A stretch of DNA of 64,000 nt, from positions 5,391,501-5,455,500 of the forward strand of contig NZ_CP151076.1 in NCBI RefSeq assembly GCF_038096165.1. The letters are read 5' to 3'. The position numbers and the translations under genes were made by a program. Of this stretch, positions 20,257 through 29,599 are shown piece by piece (within the stretch, counting starts at the first letter, position 1; each line of letters starts with the position of its first letter). The notes beneath the pieces are model-generated. The model saw only the letters and a list, made by a program, of their open reading frames with translations. It was not told where the DNA came from and did no database searches. This stretch comes from Pseudomonas sp. G.S.17 (GTDB lineage: Bacteria > Pseudomonadota > Gammaproteobacteria > Pseudomonadales > Pseudomonadaceae).

Positions 20257-20766
20257 TCAGATGAAGTGCCAGCCCCAGACCAGGACCTGCATCGCCAGCC
20301 AGGCGAATACCCCGGCCAGCACATCGTCGAGCATGATGCCCACGCCGCCGTGCACATGCCGGTCGATCCAGTGGATCGGCCAAGGCTTGAGGATGTCGAA
20401 GAAGCGGAAGACCAGAAAGCCCACCAACAGCCAGACCCAGCCTTCGGGCACCAGCCATAACGTGATCCACATGCCGACCATTTCGTCCCAGACGATGCCT
20501 TCGTGGTCGTGGACCCCAAGGTCGTCGGCGACTTTGCCGCACAGCCAGAAGCCAAACAGCATGGTGATGCCGAGCATCAGCCAGTAGCCCCAGTCCGGCA
20601 GCATTTGCCAGAGCGGAATGAATGGCACGGCGACGATGGAGCCCCAGGTTCCAGGCGCTTTGGGCAGTGTGCCGGAGCCGAAGCCGAATGCGAGGAAGTG
20701 CCAGGGATTGGTCCAGACCGACGGGGGAACGTGTTCCGCCGGGACCTGCTTAGGATGATCTGTCAC
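20257..20766 (-). CDS. pgpA: Phosphatidylglycerophosphatase A
   Basis: Membrane phosphatase converting phosphatidylglycerol phosphate to phosphatidylglycerol. The 169-residue protein has the PgpA features FGFGSGTLPKAPGTWGS, the DDLGVHDHEGIVWDEMVG metal-binding region and FRFFDILKPWPI. The start is a GTG overlapping the thiL stop (GTGA), preceded by GGGAG. Coupling to thiL is the usual arrangement in gamma-proteobacteria. Confidence 0.95.
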   Translation of the reverse strand: MTDHPKQVPAEHVPPSVWTNPWHFLAFGFGSGTLPKAPGTWGSIVAVPFIPLWQMLPDWGYWLMLGITMLFGFWLCGKVADDLGVHDHEGIVWDEMVGMWITLWLVPEGWVWLLVGFLVFRFFDILKPWPIHWIDRHVHGGVGIMLDDVLAGVFAWLAMQVLVWGWHFI

Positions 20767-21728
20767 CGTGTCTCCCGAAAATGTTGATAGCCGCGAGTCA
20801 GGACGGGAATGTCCTGCCCATTGGCATCGATCAGCGCAACGCCCTCGCCCGCTTCGACACGGCCAATGACTTGCACCGGCCAACCGGCCTCTTGCAAACC
20901 TGTCAAATGCTGCGCCGGTAGCGTGAAGGCGAGCCTGTAATCATCACCGCCACTGAGCGCCGCCTGTTGCGCGGCCTGCACGCCAAACAACGTCAGCAGT
21001 TGCTCGGACAGCGGCAGTAAATCCCGCTCAACCAGCAAACGCACTCTGGAGGCCAGCGCGATATGTCCGCAATCGGCCAGCAGGCCGTCTGAAATATCCA
21101 GCGCGGCTGTAGCTTTGCCGCGCAATGCCTGCCCAAGCGCGATTTGCGGCTGAGGCGACCAATAGCGCGCCAATAAATACTCTGCGGTAGACGCCTCAAC
21201 TTCGCGCTCGTTCAACACCAGGGTCAAAGCGCCAGCGCCATCGCCCAGCGGACCGCCGACACACAGCAGATCGCCCGGCTGCGCGCCGCTGCGGGTCAAG
21301 GCCTGACCTGCGGGCACGCGGCCGAAAACCGTCAGCGTCAGGTTCAACGGGCCGCGCGTCGTATCGCCGCCCACTAAACTCAGCCCACAGCTCTGCGCCA
21401 TGGCGTTCAGGCCGCGAGCAAATGCTTGCAGCCAGTCGGCTTCAACATCAGGCAACGTCAGGGCAAGGGTGAACGCAACAGGGCTGGCGCCCATGGCCGC
21501 AAGGTCACTGGCGGAAACCGCAAGCGCGCGTTGGCCGAGCAGGAAAGGGTCACAGACTTCGGGGAAATGCACCCCGGCAACCAGGGTATCGGTGGAAATC
21601 GCCAACTGTTCGCCGGGCGGCAGCGTCAGCAAGGCGCAGTCGTCACCGATCCCCAAAGCGACACCTTCACCCGCCTGCGCACAAGGCGCTGCGGCGAAAA
21701 AATTGCGGATCAGCTCGAACTCGCCCAT
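20763..21728 (-). CDS. thiL: Thiamine-monophosphate kinase
   Basis: Phosphorylates thiamine monophosphate to the active cofactor thiamine diphosphate, which Dxs in this window needs. The 321-residue protein shows GIGDDCALL near residue 28, STDTLVAGVHF, GGDTTRG and the DISDGLLAD motif. The start MGEFELIRNFF at 21728 fits the family; the longer frame upstream runs through a REP element and is not credible. It overlaps pgpA and follows nusB. Confidence 0.96.
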   Translation of the reverse strand: MGEFELIRNFFAAAPCAQAGEGVALGIGDDCALLTLPPGEQLAISTDTLVAGVHFPEVCDPFLLGQRALAVSASDLAAMGASPVAFTLALTLPDVEADWLQAFARGLNAMAQSCGLSLVGGDTTRGPLNLTLTVFGRVPAGQALTRSGAQPGDLLCVGGPLGDGAGALTLVLNEREVEASTAEYLLARYWSPQPQIALGQALRGKATAALDISDGLLADCGHIALASRVRLLVERDLLPLSEQLLTLFGVQAAQQAALSGGDDYRLAFTLPAQHLTGLQEAGWPVQVIGRVEAGEGVALIDANGQDIPVLTRGYQHFRETR

Positions 21729-21776
21729 CTGGATCTCATTGTTTTGTGTTGAAGTTGAGACGACCGGACTAACCTC

Positions 21777-21865
21777 TGTGGGAGCGAGCTTGCTCGCGAA
21801 GATCGGTAAGCCCAGCATGTATCTGCGCCTGAAATACCGAATTCGCGAGCAAGCTCGCTCCCACA
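21777..21865. repeat. Inverted pair of REP sequences (REPIN)
   Basis: TGTGGGAGCGAGCTTGCTCG at the left and its reverse complement at the right, about 40 bases between them. This is the common P. fluorescens REP type, placed between nusB and thiL. Confidence 0.9.
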
Positions 21866-21892
21866 GTCAACTCCCACAGGTCGATGCCAGTT

Positions 21893-22390
21893 CTAGCGCT
21901 TGTGCGCCTTGACTTCGACTTCACGCAAGCGCGGAGCCAGCTTGTCCAGCACGCCATTGACGAACTTGTGGCCGTCAGTGGAGCCGTAGACCTTGGCCAG
22001 CTCGATGCCTTCGTTGATCACAACGCGATACGGCACGTCGATACGCTTGAGCAGCTCGTAGGTGGACAGGCGCAGGATCGCCAGTTCAACCGGGTCGAGC
22101 TCTTCGATGGTGATGTCCAGGCATGGCGCCAGAACCGCATCGATTTCGTCCTTGTTGGTCGGCACGCCGCGCAACAGTTCGCTGAAATAGGCGCCATCGA
22201 CGCTTTTGAAATCGTTGTCAACGCGGAACTGCGCCTCGATTTCATTCAGCGAATGACCTGCCATGTGCCACTGATACAGCGCCTGGGTAGCCATCTGGCG
22301 CGCTTCGCGACGTTTGGCACTCTTGCTCTTGGCAACTTCCGGCGACTTTTCTTCGCGGGGGTTGAACTGATCGCTCTCGTCAGAAATCAC
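21893..22390 (-). CDS. nusB: Transcription antitermination factor NusB
   Basis: RNA-binding helical protein that with NusE (S10) forms antitermination complexes on rRNA operons. The 165-residue protein carries the family segments [16 protein letters not shown] and [22 protein letters not shown] short charged N-terminal extension is usual in Pseudomonas. It overlaps ribH by four bases, as in most gamma-proteobacteria. Confidence 0.97.
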   Translation of the reverse strand: MISDESDQFNPREEKSPEVAKSKSAKRREARQMATQALYQWHMAGHSLNEIEAQFRVDNDFKSVDGAYFSELLRGVPTNKDEIDAVLAPCLDITIEELDPVELAILRLSTYELLKRIDVPYRVVINEGIELAKVYGSTDGHKFVNGVLDKLAPRLREVEVKAHKR

Positions 22391-22863
22391 TTGGCCTCCA
22401 ACTGCGCCAGCAGGCTAACCATTTCAAGGGCGGACAACGCAGCTTCTGCGCCTTTGTTGCCAGCCTTGGTGCCGGAACGCTCGATGGCTTGCTCGATGGA
22501 GTCAACGGTCAGCACGCCGAAGGCGACCGGGATACCGAATTCCATGGAAACCTGAGACAGGCCTTTGACGCATTCGCCAGCCACGTATTCAAAGTGCGGA
22601 GTACCACCACGGATGACGGCGCCCAGGGCAACGATGGCCGCGTATTCGCTCAGTTGCGCAACTTTCTGCACCACCAGCGGGATTTCGAAGGCACCCGGCG
22701 CGCGGATGATGGTGATATCGCTTTCGCTCACGCCGTGGCGAACCAGGGCATCAACGGCACCGCTCACCAGACTTTCCACGACAAAGCTGTTGAAACGGCC
22801 TACCACAAGGGCATAGCGACCTTGGGGGGCGATGAAGGTACCTTCGATGGTCTTCAGGGTCAT
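22387..22863 (-). CDS. ribH: 6,7-dimethyl-8-ribityllumazine synthase
   Basis: Penultimate step of riboflavin synthesis, forming lumazine from the pyrimidine and butanone phosphate. The 158-residue protein has [15 protein letters not shown], the RAPGAFEIP loop, [14 protein letters not shown] and the [12 protein letters not shown] segment. The start [10 protein letters not shown] at 22863 is preferred over a start 27 bases upstream. It is coupled to nusB. Confidence 0.97.
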   Translation of the reverse strand: MTLKTIEGTFIAPQGRYALVVGRFNSFVVESLVSGAVDALVRHGVSESDITIIRAPGAFEIPLVVQKVAQLSEYAAIVALGAVIRGGTPHFEYVAGECVKGLSQVSMEFGIPVAFGVLTVDSIEQAIERSGTKAGNKGAEAALSALEMVSLLAQLEAK

Positions 22864-22996
22864 TCGGGTGAGTCTCGTCTTAAAGAGCAAGCACGCCTTG
22901 GCGGCGGACTTTGAGGGATTTTAGGCCACGAATCGTAACTGTCAGGGCGAAAGCTGGACAAACCTTGGGGTCTGGCGGCAAACGCCCTGCCGGTAT

Positions 22997-24088
22997 TTAT
23001 TCGGAGGGCACGTATTCTACAACTTCCAGATCGAAACCGGATATCGCATTGAACTTCATTGGTGAACTCATCAGGCGCATTTTACGCACGCCCAGGTCAC
23101 GAAGGATCTGCGAACCGGCGCCGACCGTGCTGTAAGTGGTCGGCGATTTGATCGGCAACTGTTCGGCGGTCTCACGAATATGTGCAAGCAAAACGTCGCC
23201 ATCCAGCGGGTGACCGAGCAACAGCACGACACCGCTGCCCGCCTCGGAGACCGCAGACATAGCGGCGCGCAGGCTCCAGCGGCCGGGCTGTTTGACCATC
23301 AACAGGTCGCGCAACGGGTCCATGTTGTGCACGCGCACCAGGGTCGGTTCTTCTGCGCAAATCTTGCCCAGAGTCAGCGCCAGGTGCACGTCGCCTTCCA
23401 CCGAATCGCGGTAGGTCACCAGATTGAACTGGCCCAGTTCGCTGTCCATTGGCTGCTCGGCAATCCGCTGAACGGTACGTTCGTGGATCATCCGGTAGTG
23501 AATCAGGTCGGCGATGGTGCCGATCTTGATGCCGTGTACGGCGGCAAAGGTTTCCAGCTCGGCGCGACGGGACATGGTGCCGTCATCGTTCATCACTTCG
23601 CAGATCACGCCGCTCGCTTCGAAACCGGCCATGCGCGCCAGGTCGCAGGCGGCTTCGGTGTGACCGGCGCGGGACAGCGTGCCACCCGCTTGCGCCATCA
23701 ACGGAAAGATGTGACCGGGGCTGACGATGTCTTCGGCCTTGGCGTCCTTGGCAGCGGCTGCTTGCACGGTGCGCGCACGGTCGGCGGCAGAGATGCCGGT
23801 GGTCACGCCTTCAGCGGCTTCGATGGACACAGTGAACTTGGTGCCGAAACCGGAACCGTTGCGTGGCGCCATCAGCGGCAGCTTGAGGGTCTCGCAGCGC
23901 TCGCGGGTCATGGGCATGCAGATCAGCCCACGGGCGTGCTTGGCCATGAAGTTGATGTGCTCGGCTTTGACACACTCGGCGGCCATGATCAGATCGCCTT
24001 CGTTCTCGCGATCTTCGTCATCCATGAGGATGACCATCTTGCCTAGGCGAATGTCTTCAACCAGTTCTTCGATGCTGTTGAGCGCCAC
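22997..24088 (-). CDS. ribBA: 3,4-dihydroxy-2-butanone-4-phosphate synthase with degenerate GTP cyclohydrolase II domain
   Basis: Makes the four-carbon butanone phosphate for riboflavin from ribulose 5-phosphate. The N-terminal domain is complete (DDEDRENEGDL near residue 22, HTEAACDLARMAG, CEVMNDDG). The C-terminal domain resembles GTP cyclohydrolase II, but where active enzymes have a Cys...CxC zinc site this one reads VHNMDPLRDLLMVK without cysteines, so that activity is very likely lost; the separate RibA supplies it. The GTG start at 24088 follows AAGGGGG and gives 363 residues, the usual length. The frame extends to 24124 but without homology. Confidence 0.94.
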   Translation of the reverse strand: MALNSIEELVEDIRLGKMVILMDDEDRENEGDLIMAAECVKAEHINFMAKHARGLICMPMTRERCETLKLPLMAPRNGSGFGTKFTVSIEAAEGVTTGISAADRARTVQAAAAKDAKAEDIVSPGHIFPLMAQAGGTLSRAGHTEAACDLARMAGFEASGVICEVMNDDGTMSRRAELETFAAVHGIKIGTIADLIHYRMIHERTVQRIAEQPMDSELGQFNLVTYRDSVEGDVHLALTLGKICAEEPTLVRVHNMDPLRDLLMVKQPGRWSLRAAMSAVSEAGSGVVLLLGHPLDGDVLLAHIRETAEQLPIKSPTTYSTVGAGSQILRDLGVRKMRLMSSPMKFNAISGFDLEVVEYVPSE

Positions 24089-24104
24089 GTGGCACCCCCT
24101 TGAT

Positions 24105-24776
24105 TCAGGATTTGAGGTAGCCATTGGCGGCCAGAAAACTTTCGGTGATGGTGCCAGCCTGCCCTTTGGAGGAGTCGGCCGCCTTGTCGCCCATCAACAG
24201 ACGCTCCAGATAGCGCGCCAGCAGGTCCACTTCCAGATTCACCTTACGGCCCGCGCGGTAGTCGGACATGATGGTTTCAGCCAGGGTGTGCGGCACGATG
24301 GTCAGTTCGAATTCGGCGCCATCGACGGCGTTCACGGTCAGGCTGGTGCCATCGACCGTGATCGAGCCTTTATGGGAAATGTACTTGGCCAGCTCGCGTG
24401 GCGCGCGGACACGAAATTGAATCGCCCGGGCGTTCTCTTCGCGGGACAGGATTTCGCCAACGCCATCCACGTGACCGCTGACCAGATGACCGCCCAGACG
24501 CGTTGTCGGCGTCAGGGCTTTCTCCAGATTGACGCGGCTGCCGGGCTTGAGATCGACCATGGCCGTCACGTCGAGGGTTTCGCGGCTGACGTCAGCCCAG
24601 AAACCGTCGCCCGGCAGCTCGACCGCAGTCAGGCAAACGCCATTGACCGCGATGCTGTCGCCCAGTTTGACGTCGCCCAGATCGAGCTTGCCGGTCTCCA
24701 CATAAACGCGGACGTCGCCGCCTTTAGGGGTCATGGCGCGGATGCTGCCGATGGATTCGATGATGCCGGTAAACAT
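24105..24776 (-). CDS. ribC: Riboflavin synthase alpha subunit
   Basis: Final step: two lumazine molecules are dismutated to riboflavin. The 223-residue protein begins MFTGIIESIG and contains two lumazine-binding repeats (VNGVCLTAVE and VDGTSLTVNAV). It lies 16 bases before ribBA and after ribD. The symbol ribC is the P. aeruginosa usage; it is also called ribE. Confidence 0.96.
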   Translation of the reverse strand: MFTGIIESIGSIRAMTPKGGDVRVYVETGKLDLGDVKLGDSIAVNGVCLTAVELPGDGFWADVSRETLDVTAMVDLKPGSRVNLEKALTPTTRLGGHLVSGHVDGVGEILSREENARAIQFRVRAPRELAKYISHKGSITVDGTSLTVNAVDGAEFELTIVPHTLAETIMSDYRAGRKVNLEVDLLARYLERLLMGDKAADSSKGQAGTITESFLAANGYLKS

Positions 24777-24825
24777 GGGGGTCCTCCAGGAGACCAGAGC
24801 CTGCGCGCTGAGCGAAAGGCCGAAA

Positions 24826-25971
24826 TTATACGCCCGGTAGCGGCGTGGGTATCGCGATGACTCGCCAATCCCTTCCAACTGCGCGCATTTCAACGATGTT
24901 CAGCTCCAGCGCTTCACTCATCTGCGCCAACGGCAGATCAAGCAGCGGCCGGGCCGAAGAGCCGAGAAACTTGCCCGCGATAAAAATCTGAAACTCATCC
25001 ACCAGCCCCAGGCGCGTAAACGCCCCGGCCAGACGCGGACCGGCTTCGATCAACACGTCGTTGGCGCCACGGGCGGCCAGTTCGATCAGCAATCTGCGCA
25101 GATCAACGTGCCCATCGGCACCCGCCAGCGCCAGCATGTCGTGGCCTTCGTCGTGATAGCGCTCCCGGGCCGACGCAGCGGCACAGGTCGCGACCAACGC
25201 ATGATCGGCCTGAAAGAAAGGCGCGCTCAACGGCACGCGCAAGCGGCCATCGATCAATACGCGCAGCGGCGGACGGGTCATCGCCAAGGCAGTCAATTCG
25301 GCATTCAGGCCCAGTTCGTCAGGGCGCACGGTCAAGCGTGCATTGTCCGCCAAAACCGTGTCCGCGCCGGTCAGCACAACACTCGACTGGGCGCGCAGAC
25401 GCTGTACGGCTGAACGCGCTTCGGGGCCGGTAATCCACTGGCTCTCGCCGCTGGCCATGGCCGTGCGACCGTCGAGGCTCATGGCCATTTTGACCCGCAC
25501 GTAAGGCAGGCCTTTTTCCATGCGCTTCAAAAAGCCTTTGTTCAGTGTCCGGGCTTCGCTTTCCAGCACACCGCTCTGCACCGCAATCCCGGCGCCCATC
25601 AAGCGCAGCAGGCCGCGACCGGCGACCTCAGGATTGGGGTCTTGCATGGCCGCGACAACCCGCGCGACACCGGCATTGACCAGCGCGTCGGCACAGGGCG
25701 GCGTGCGCCCGTGATGACTGCACGGTTCAAGGGTGACGTAAGCGGTCGCGCCTCGGGCCTTGTCGCCCGCATGCAGCAGCGCGTGGACCTCAGCATGAGG
25801 TTCACCCGCCCGGGCGTGCCAGCCTTCGCCGACAATCTGCCCGTCGCGCACGATCACGCAGCCGACCCGTGGGTTGGGATGCGTGGAATAGATGCCTTTG
25901 CGCGCCAGTTCCAGCGCGCGGGCCATGTAATGGGTGTCCAGAGCGTTTTGCTCAGTCAACGGGGCGCTCAC
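24826..25971 (-). CDS. ribD: Bifunctional riboflavin deaminase/reductase
   Basis: Carries out the deamination and reduction steps after GTP ring opening. The N-terminal deaminase has the zinc motif HAEVHALL near residue 59 and the [11 protein letters not shown] segment near 83; the reductase domain follows from about residue 155 ([18 protein letters not shown]). The start is a GTG overlapping the nrdR stop (GTGA). The 381-residue length is normal. Confidence 0.96.
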   Translation of the reverse strand: MSAPLTEQNALDTHYMARALELARKGIYSTHPNPRVGCVIVRDGQIVGEGWHARAGEPHAEVHALLHAGDKARGATAYVTLEPCSHHGRTPPCADALVNAGVARVVAAMQDPNPEVAGRGLLRLMGAGIAVQSGVLESEARTLNKGFLKRMEKGLPYVRVKMAMSLDGRTAMASGESQWITGPEARSAVQRLRAQSSVVLTGADTVLADNARLTVRPDELGLNAELTALAMTRPPLRVLIDGRLRVPLSAPFFQADHALVATCAAASARERYHDEGHDMLALAGADGHVDLRRLLIELAARGANDVLIEAGPRLAGAFTRLGLVDEFQIFIAGKFLGSSARPLLDLPLAQMSEALELNIVEMRAVGRDWRVIAIPTPLPGV

Positions 25972-26432
25972 TCTTTAATCGGCTCGCGAGCCAGGCGGTC
26001 GATTTCTTCGCGAAACTCGTTGAGGTCCTGAAAGCGTTTATAAACCGACGCGAAGCGGATATACGCCACTTCGTCGAGCTTCTGCAATTCGGCCATGACC
26101 AGCTCGCCGACCACCAGGGATTTGACTTCGCGCTCGCCCGTCGCACGCAGCTTGTGCTTGATGTGCACCAGCGCGGCTTCCAGGCGCTCGACGCTGACCG
26201 GCCGCTTTTCAAGGGCCCGCTGCATACCGGCGCGCAGTTTTTCATCGTCGAATGGCTGACGGCTGCCGTCTTGCTTGATCAGGCGCGGCAACACCAGTTC
26301 GGCGGTCTCGAAAGTCGTAAAGCGCTCACCGCAAGCCAGGCACTCGCGACGGCGACGTACCTGTTCGCCTTCAGCAACAAGGCGTGAGTCGATGACTTTG
26401 GTGTCGTTGGCACCGCAGAAGGGACAGTGCAT
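25968..26432 (-). CDS. nrdR: Ribonucleotide reductase repressor NrdR
   Basis: Zinc-ribbon/ATP-cone repressor of ribonucleotide reductase genes; binds NrdR boxes when dATP levels are high. The 154-residue protein has the zinc ribbon (CPFC near residue 3, CLAC near 31) and the ATP-cone from about residue 49 ([20 protein letters not shown]). Start at 26432 is the conserved MHCPFC; upstream extension is not conserved. It leads the nrdR-ribD pair. Confidence 0.97.
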   Translation of the reverse strand: MHCPFCGANDTKVIDSRLVAEGEQVRRRRECLACGERFTTFETAELVLPRLIKQDGSRQPFDDEKLRAGMQRALEKRPVSVERLEAALVHIKHKLRATGEREVKSLVVGELVMAELQKLDEVAYIRFASVYKRFQDLNEFREEIDRLAREPIKE

Positions 26433-26636
26433 GGTCGCAGGCAACAAAAATAGGAAGGGCCGCCATGGTAGCGCATCCCGCAGGCAAGACAAGTCTTGGC
26501 CTTTGCGGTATATAGACGCGCAGCGCACGCGGCGTTCGGTAATACTGCCCGCGGTGCGACACTTTTAACCTCCCGTCAGCGATGAATGAACGGTTCCTGT
26601 GGCCGTCCTTCATATAAGTATTTGTTGGAGCTGTTC

Positions 26637-27089
26637 ATGACGCTACGACCGTTTGTCTTGCTCGGCCTCGTCGGGCTGCTGGCTGCGTGCAGCAGTAATG
26701 ATGCCGCCAAACCGGCCCCGGCCAAGGCTGTGACCGCACCTGTCAGCAAAGCCCCGGCAGGCCCGGAACCGCTGCTGCCGTATCAGCGCGAACTGAGCGG
26801 CCAATTGCTGGGCGTGCCCGCTGGCGCCGAAGTCGAACTGGCGTTGCTGGTCATCGACAACCAGGGTCGCCCGCAAAAACTGCTGACCAGCACTAAGCTG
26901 GCCGGCAACAACCAGTCGCTGCCGTTTCAGCTGCGTTTCAATCCCGAGGCTTTTCCAGCCGGGGCGCGGGTCGAACTGCGCGGGAGAGCGAGCAAATCCG
27001 GGCAGTTGATCCTGCACCTGCCGTCGGTGCAGATTCAGCAACCCACCACTCAAGCGCTGGGTCAGCTGAAATTCGAACCGGCGCCGTGA
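26637..27089 (+). CDS. YbaY-family lipoprotein
   Basis: A 150-residue outer-membrane or periplasmic lipoprotein of the YbaY type. The signal peptide ends in the lipobox LLAAC (Cys21), followed by a proline/alanine linker and a small beta-sandwich domain with ELSGQLLGVPAGAEVELALLV. Function is unknown. The start at 26637 follows TTGGAG. It is divergent from nrdR, and repeats follow it. Confidence 0.85.
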   Translation: MTLRPFVLLGLVGLLAACSSNDAAKPAPAKAVTAPVSKAPAGPEPLLPYQRELSGQLLGVPAGAEVELALLVIDNQGRPQKLLTSTKLAGNNQSLPFQLRFNPEAFPAGARVELRGRASKSGQLILHLPSVQIQQPTTQALGQLKFEPAP

Positions 27090-27133
27090 TACCACAGCCT
27101 CTTGGGCCTTTTCACATAACCATTTGAATTTGA

Positions 27134-27380
27134 ACACATCCCGCAGGACCGGCTTTAGCCGGGAGGAAGCCGGTACATTCCCAGCATTTGCCTCGTCAGG
27201 CCTTCCGCCCTCCCGGCTGAAGCCGGTCCTACGCAGCGCGGTAAGCGTCATACCCTGTGCATTTAGACACATCCCGTAGGACCGGCTTTAGCCGGGAGCA
27301 GGCCGGTACACTCGCAGCATTTGCGTCGTCAGGCCTTCCGCCCTCCCGGCTGAAGCCGGTCCTACGGATCGCGGTAAGCG
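27134..27380. repeat. Tandem pair of ~114-bp REP-pair units
   Basis: Two near-identical units, at 27134-27247 and 27267-27380, offset by 133 bases. Each contains a GACCGGCTTTAGCCGGGA half and its mirror TCCCGGCTGAAGCCGGTC, so each unit is itself an inverted REP pair. They fill most of the gap between the lipoprotein and cnoX. Confidence 0.85.
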
Positions 27381-27383
27381 ACA

Positions 27384-27419
27384 CAGTCGCCACAGTCGCC
27401 ACAGTCGCCACAGTCGCCA
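27384..27419. repeat. Four tandem copies of CAGTCGCCA
   Basis: A 9-bp unit repeated four times without change, directly after the REP units. Likely variable in number between strains. Confidence 0.85.
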
Positions 27420-27498
27420 CCGCGAATTTTCACACCGCTTTGCGCAATCCCACGCGCCCTTTATAGTTGGCGGCATTCAGATTTCCCCGAGACTCGCA

Positions 27499-28371
27499 AT
27501 GAACCAGGAAACCTCCTACATATTCGACGCCACTGATGCGACCTTCCAACAGTTGGTCATCGACAAGTCGTTCGACCAACCCGTGCTGGTGGACTTCTGG
27601 GCTGAGTGGTGTGCACCGTGCAAGGTGCTGATGCCGCTGCTGGCAAAAATCACCGAGGAATACCAAGGCGAGTTGCTGCTGGTCAAGGTCGACTGCGACG
27701 CCGAGCAAGACATCGTTGCGCGTTTCGGCATCCGCAGCCTGCCCACCGTGGTGTTGTTCAAGGATGGTCAGCCCATCGACGGTTTTACCGGCGCGCAGCC
27801 CGAATCGGAGATTCGCAAGATTCTCGATCAGCACGTGGTCATGCCCGCGCCCGTTGCGGCCGATCCGCTGAAACTGGCTCAGGAAATGTTCGCTGAAAGT
27901 CATTTCGCCGAAGCCGAGGCCGCGCTGCAACAGTTGCTGACCGAAGACAACACCAACGCCGCTGCGCTGATTCTGTACGCGCGCTGTCTGGCGGAGCGCG
28001 GTGAACTGGGTGAAGCCCGTGCGGTGCTGGATGCCGTCAGCGGTGACGAACATAAAGCCGAGCTGGCCGGTGCCCGTGCGCAACTGACGTTCCTGGCCGA
28101 AGCCAAAGCCTTCCCGGACGCCGCCGACCTCAAGGCCCGGATCGCGCAAAACCCGCAGGACGACGAAGCCGTGCATCAACTGGCGATTCAGCAGTTGGCG
28201 CGCCAGCAGTACGAAGCGGCGCTGGAAGGCCTGCTGAAACTGTTCATCCGCAACCGCAACTATGCCGACGGTTTGCCGCACAAGACGTTGCTGCAAGTGT
28301 TCGACCTGCTGGGCAACGATCACCCGCTGGTCACCGCTTACCGCCGCAAGCTGTTCGCTGCGCTGTACTAG
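27499..28371 (+). CDS. cnoX: Thioredoxin-TPR co-chaperone CnoX/YbbN
   Basis: A 290-residue protein with an N-terminal thioredoxin domain (about residues 8-108; active-site WCAPC near residue 35) and a C-terminal all-helical TPR-like part (LAQEMFAESHFAEAEAALQQLL onward). This is the YbbN/CnoX family, which holds and protects oxidised or unfolded proteins and hands them to chaperones. Many YbbN proteins lack one cysteine, whereas this one retains both in CAPC, so redox activity is plausible. Gene order with the next genes resembles P. aeruginosa PA4061-PA4062. Confidence 0.9.
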   Translation: MNQETSYIFDATDATFQQLVIDKSFDQPVLVDFWAEWCAPCKVLMPLLAKITEEYQGELLLVKVDCDAEQDIVARFGIRSLPTVVLFKDGQPIDGFTGAQPESEIRKILDQHVVMPAPVAADPLKLAQEMFAESHFAEAEAALQQLLTEDNTNAAALILYARCLAERGELGEARAVLDAVSGDEHKAELAGARAQLTFLAEAKAFPDAADLKARIAQNPQDDEAVHQLAIQQLARQQYEAALEGLLKLFIRNRNYADGLPHKTLLQVFDLLGNDHPLVTAYRRKLFAALY

Positions 28372-28381
28372 TCCTTCCAGA

Positions 28382-28723
28382 TTATCCCTTCCAAATATAG
28401 AGCGGCGCATCCTGGCCGCTCTCGACCTTGACCTGCGCGTTGTGGCGCAAGCGCACCAACAGGCGCTTGCCCGCCGCCGTGCTGCCGGTCAGCCCTTCCA
28501 GTTGATCGAGCAATTCCGGCCCGTTCATCTGCCCCGCTTTGCGCAACAGGTCCTGAGCGATCTGCCACAGCGCATCGTCTTGTGTCGCAGGCTTGCTCTC
28601 GGCCACTGCCGCTTCCGGCTTGGCGGCCTTGAGTTGCGCGCCCAACTGCGCCCAATCGCCCTCGTCCAGCTCCAGGGTCAAATCCACCGGCCAATCACCG
28701 ACGGTTCCGCGTATACGCAACAT
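28382..28723 (-). CDS. Conserved Pseudomonas protein, unknown function
   Basis: A 113-residue soluble protein. The N-terminal half looks like a beta structure (MLRIRGTVGDWPVDLTLELDEGDW) and the C-terminal half is helical. I do not recognise a family with known function. It is convergent with cnoX, and a good ribosome site (GAGGAAACCTCC) precedes ATG at 28723. Confidence 0.75.
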   Translation of the reverse strand: MLRIRGTVGDWPVDLTLELDEGDWAQLGAQLKAAKPEAAVAESKPATQDDALWQIAQDLLRKAGQMNGPELLDQLEGLTGSTAAGKRLLVRLRHNAQVKVESGQDAPLYIWKG

Positions 28724-28838
28724 GGAGGTTTCCTCGTTTTTTTGCTGGGGGACATGCTCGCATAGATTCTTTGCTTGCTTGATGGATCTTCATTGTCTGA
28801 ACACCGCCTTCGCGAGCAAGCTCGCTTGTACAGTCTGT

Positions 28839-28939
28839 GTAGGAGGGGACTTGTCCCCGAAAGGTGTGGCTCAGGCAGCGTTAACCTTCCGGATTTTCGG
28901 GGTCAGGACCATCGTATTCGGGGACAAGTCCCCTCCTAC
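28839..28939. repeat. Inverted pair of GTAGGAGGGGACTTGTCCCC repeats
   Basis: The left copy is at 28839-28860 and its exact reverse complement at 28918-28939. A single copy of the same element lies near 19013. Confidence 0.88.
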
Positions 28940-29142
28940 CGGGCGTTGTACATTCGTCTCGCCGACAAGATTCGCTCCAACGATTTCAGCGTCAATCTGA
29001 GACATTTCCTACGCTATGAATCGCTGTCGTTACCTCGTGGATCGCTTCTCGCATCGGTAATGTGCGCCGGTCGTTGCAGCAGCAGCGAACGGGTATCGCA
29101 GCCCGAATCAGCAAAGGCAGACAAACTTACAAAACGCTTAAT

Positions 29143-29217
29143 GGCGGCTGTATGTGGGACATCTAACGGTGTGCCGGGATGCCTTTGCCTCGGTCTGCGA
29201 ACCCGTATACAGCCGCC
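29143..29217 (+). promoter_or_regulatory. Long-range hairpin in the leader of a small gene
   Basis: Perfect 11-bp arms GGCGGCTGTAT and ATACAGCCGCC, 53 bases apart, with further GC-rich pairing possible inside. It ends about 53 bases before the ATG of the small gene at 29270. It looks like a structured 5' leader rather than a terminator, as no T-run follows. Function unknown. Confidence 0.5.
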
Positions 29218-29269
29218 ACCATTCGAACGCAGCGTTGTGTGGCAGCCTTTTTTGACAAAGGAAATGCAC

Positions 29270-29473
29270 ATGAAGAAGCTCGAACACAATTGCCCGCCTC
29301 ATCAACCTCTCGATTGCCTCCACGAAGCCAAACGCCAAGGCTTCGCCTATCTCACTCCCGATGAACATCGCCTCATCGAAACCCTGCGCTGGACCAGCCA
29401 TTGCGGCCGCGACCTTATCTATACGCTGGCCAATGACCTGCGCCAGACGCGACCTTGGGATAACCGCGTTTAA
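29270..29473 (+). CDS. Small conserved protein, unknown function
   Basis: A 67-residue protein beginning MKKLEHNCPPHQPLDCLHEAK, with a helical charged body (LTPDEHRLIETLRWTSHCGRDL) and two N-terminal cysteines. I do not recognise the family. Codon use is like the host. The start is preceded by AAAGGAAA, a fair ribosome site. A hairpin leader precedes it and a REP element follows it. Confidence 0.6.
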   Translation: MKKLEHNCPPHQPLDCLHEAKRQGFAYLTPDEHRLIETLRWTSHCGRDLIYTLANDLRQTRPWDNRV

Positions 29474-29507
29474 CCGGATCGAGCGCAATCTTTCGGAGCG
29501 AACGGGT

Positions 29508-29568
29508 GTGGGAGCGAGCTTGCTCGCGAAGCGTCCTGACACATCGCCTCGCCAACAAGTTGGCTCCT
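29508..29568. repeat. REP element and diverged partner
   Basis: GTGGGAGCGAGCTTGCTCGC at the left and a related CGCCTCGCCAACAAGTTGGC at the right. It lies just before the zinc operon promoter. Confidence 0.75.
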
Positions 29569-29599
29569 TCAAAAATCTCCTCACTCCAACGACATAATT

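Larger units (their letters stand above)
28724..29269. other. Intergenic region rich in repeats and hairpins
   Basis: Holds a REP half near 28811-28827, an inverted pair of the GTAGGAGGGGACTTGTCCCC type, and a long hairpin at 29143-29217 before a small gene. Reading frames that cross it show no protein features. Confidence 0.5.

Noticed and set aside
22864..26636. Possible FMN riboswitch before a riboflavin gene
   Set aside because: I looked for the conserved RFN core on the bottom strand before ribH, ribBA, ribC and ribD/nrdR and did not see it.
28775..29269. Long open frame leading into the small protein at 29270
   Set aside because: It runs through repeat elements and a hairpin, has no ribosome site and no family features; the ATG at 29270 has a fair ribosome site.
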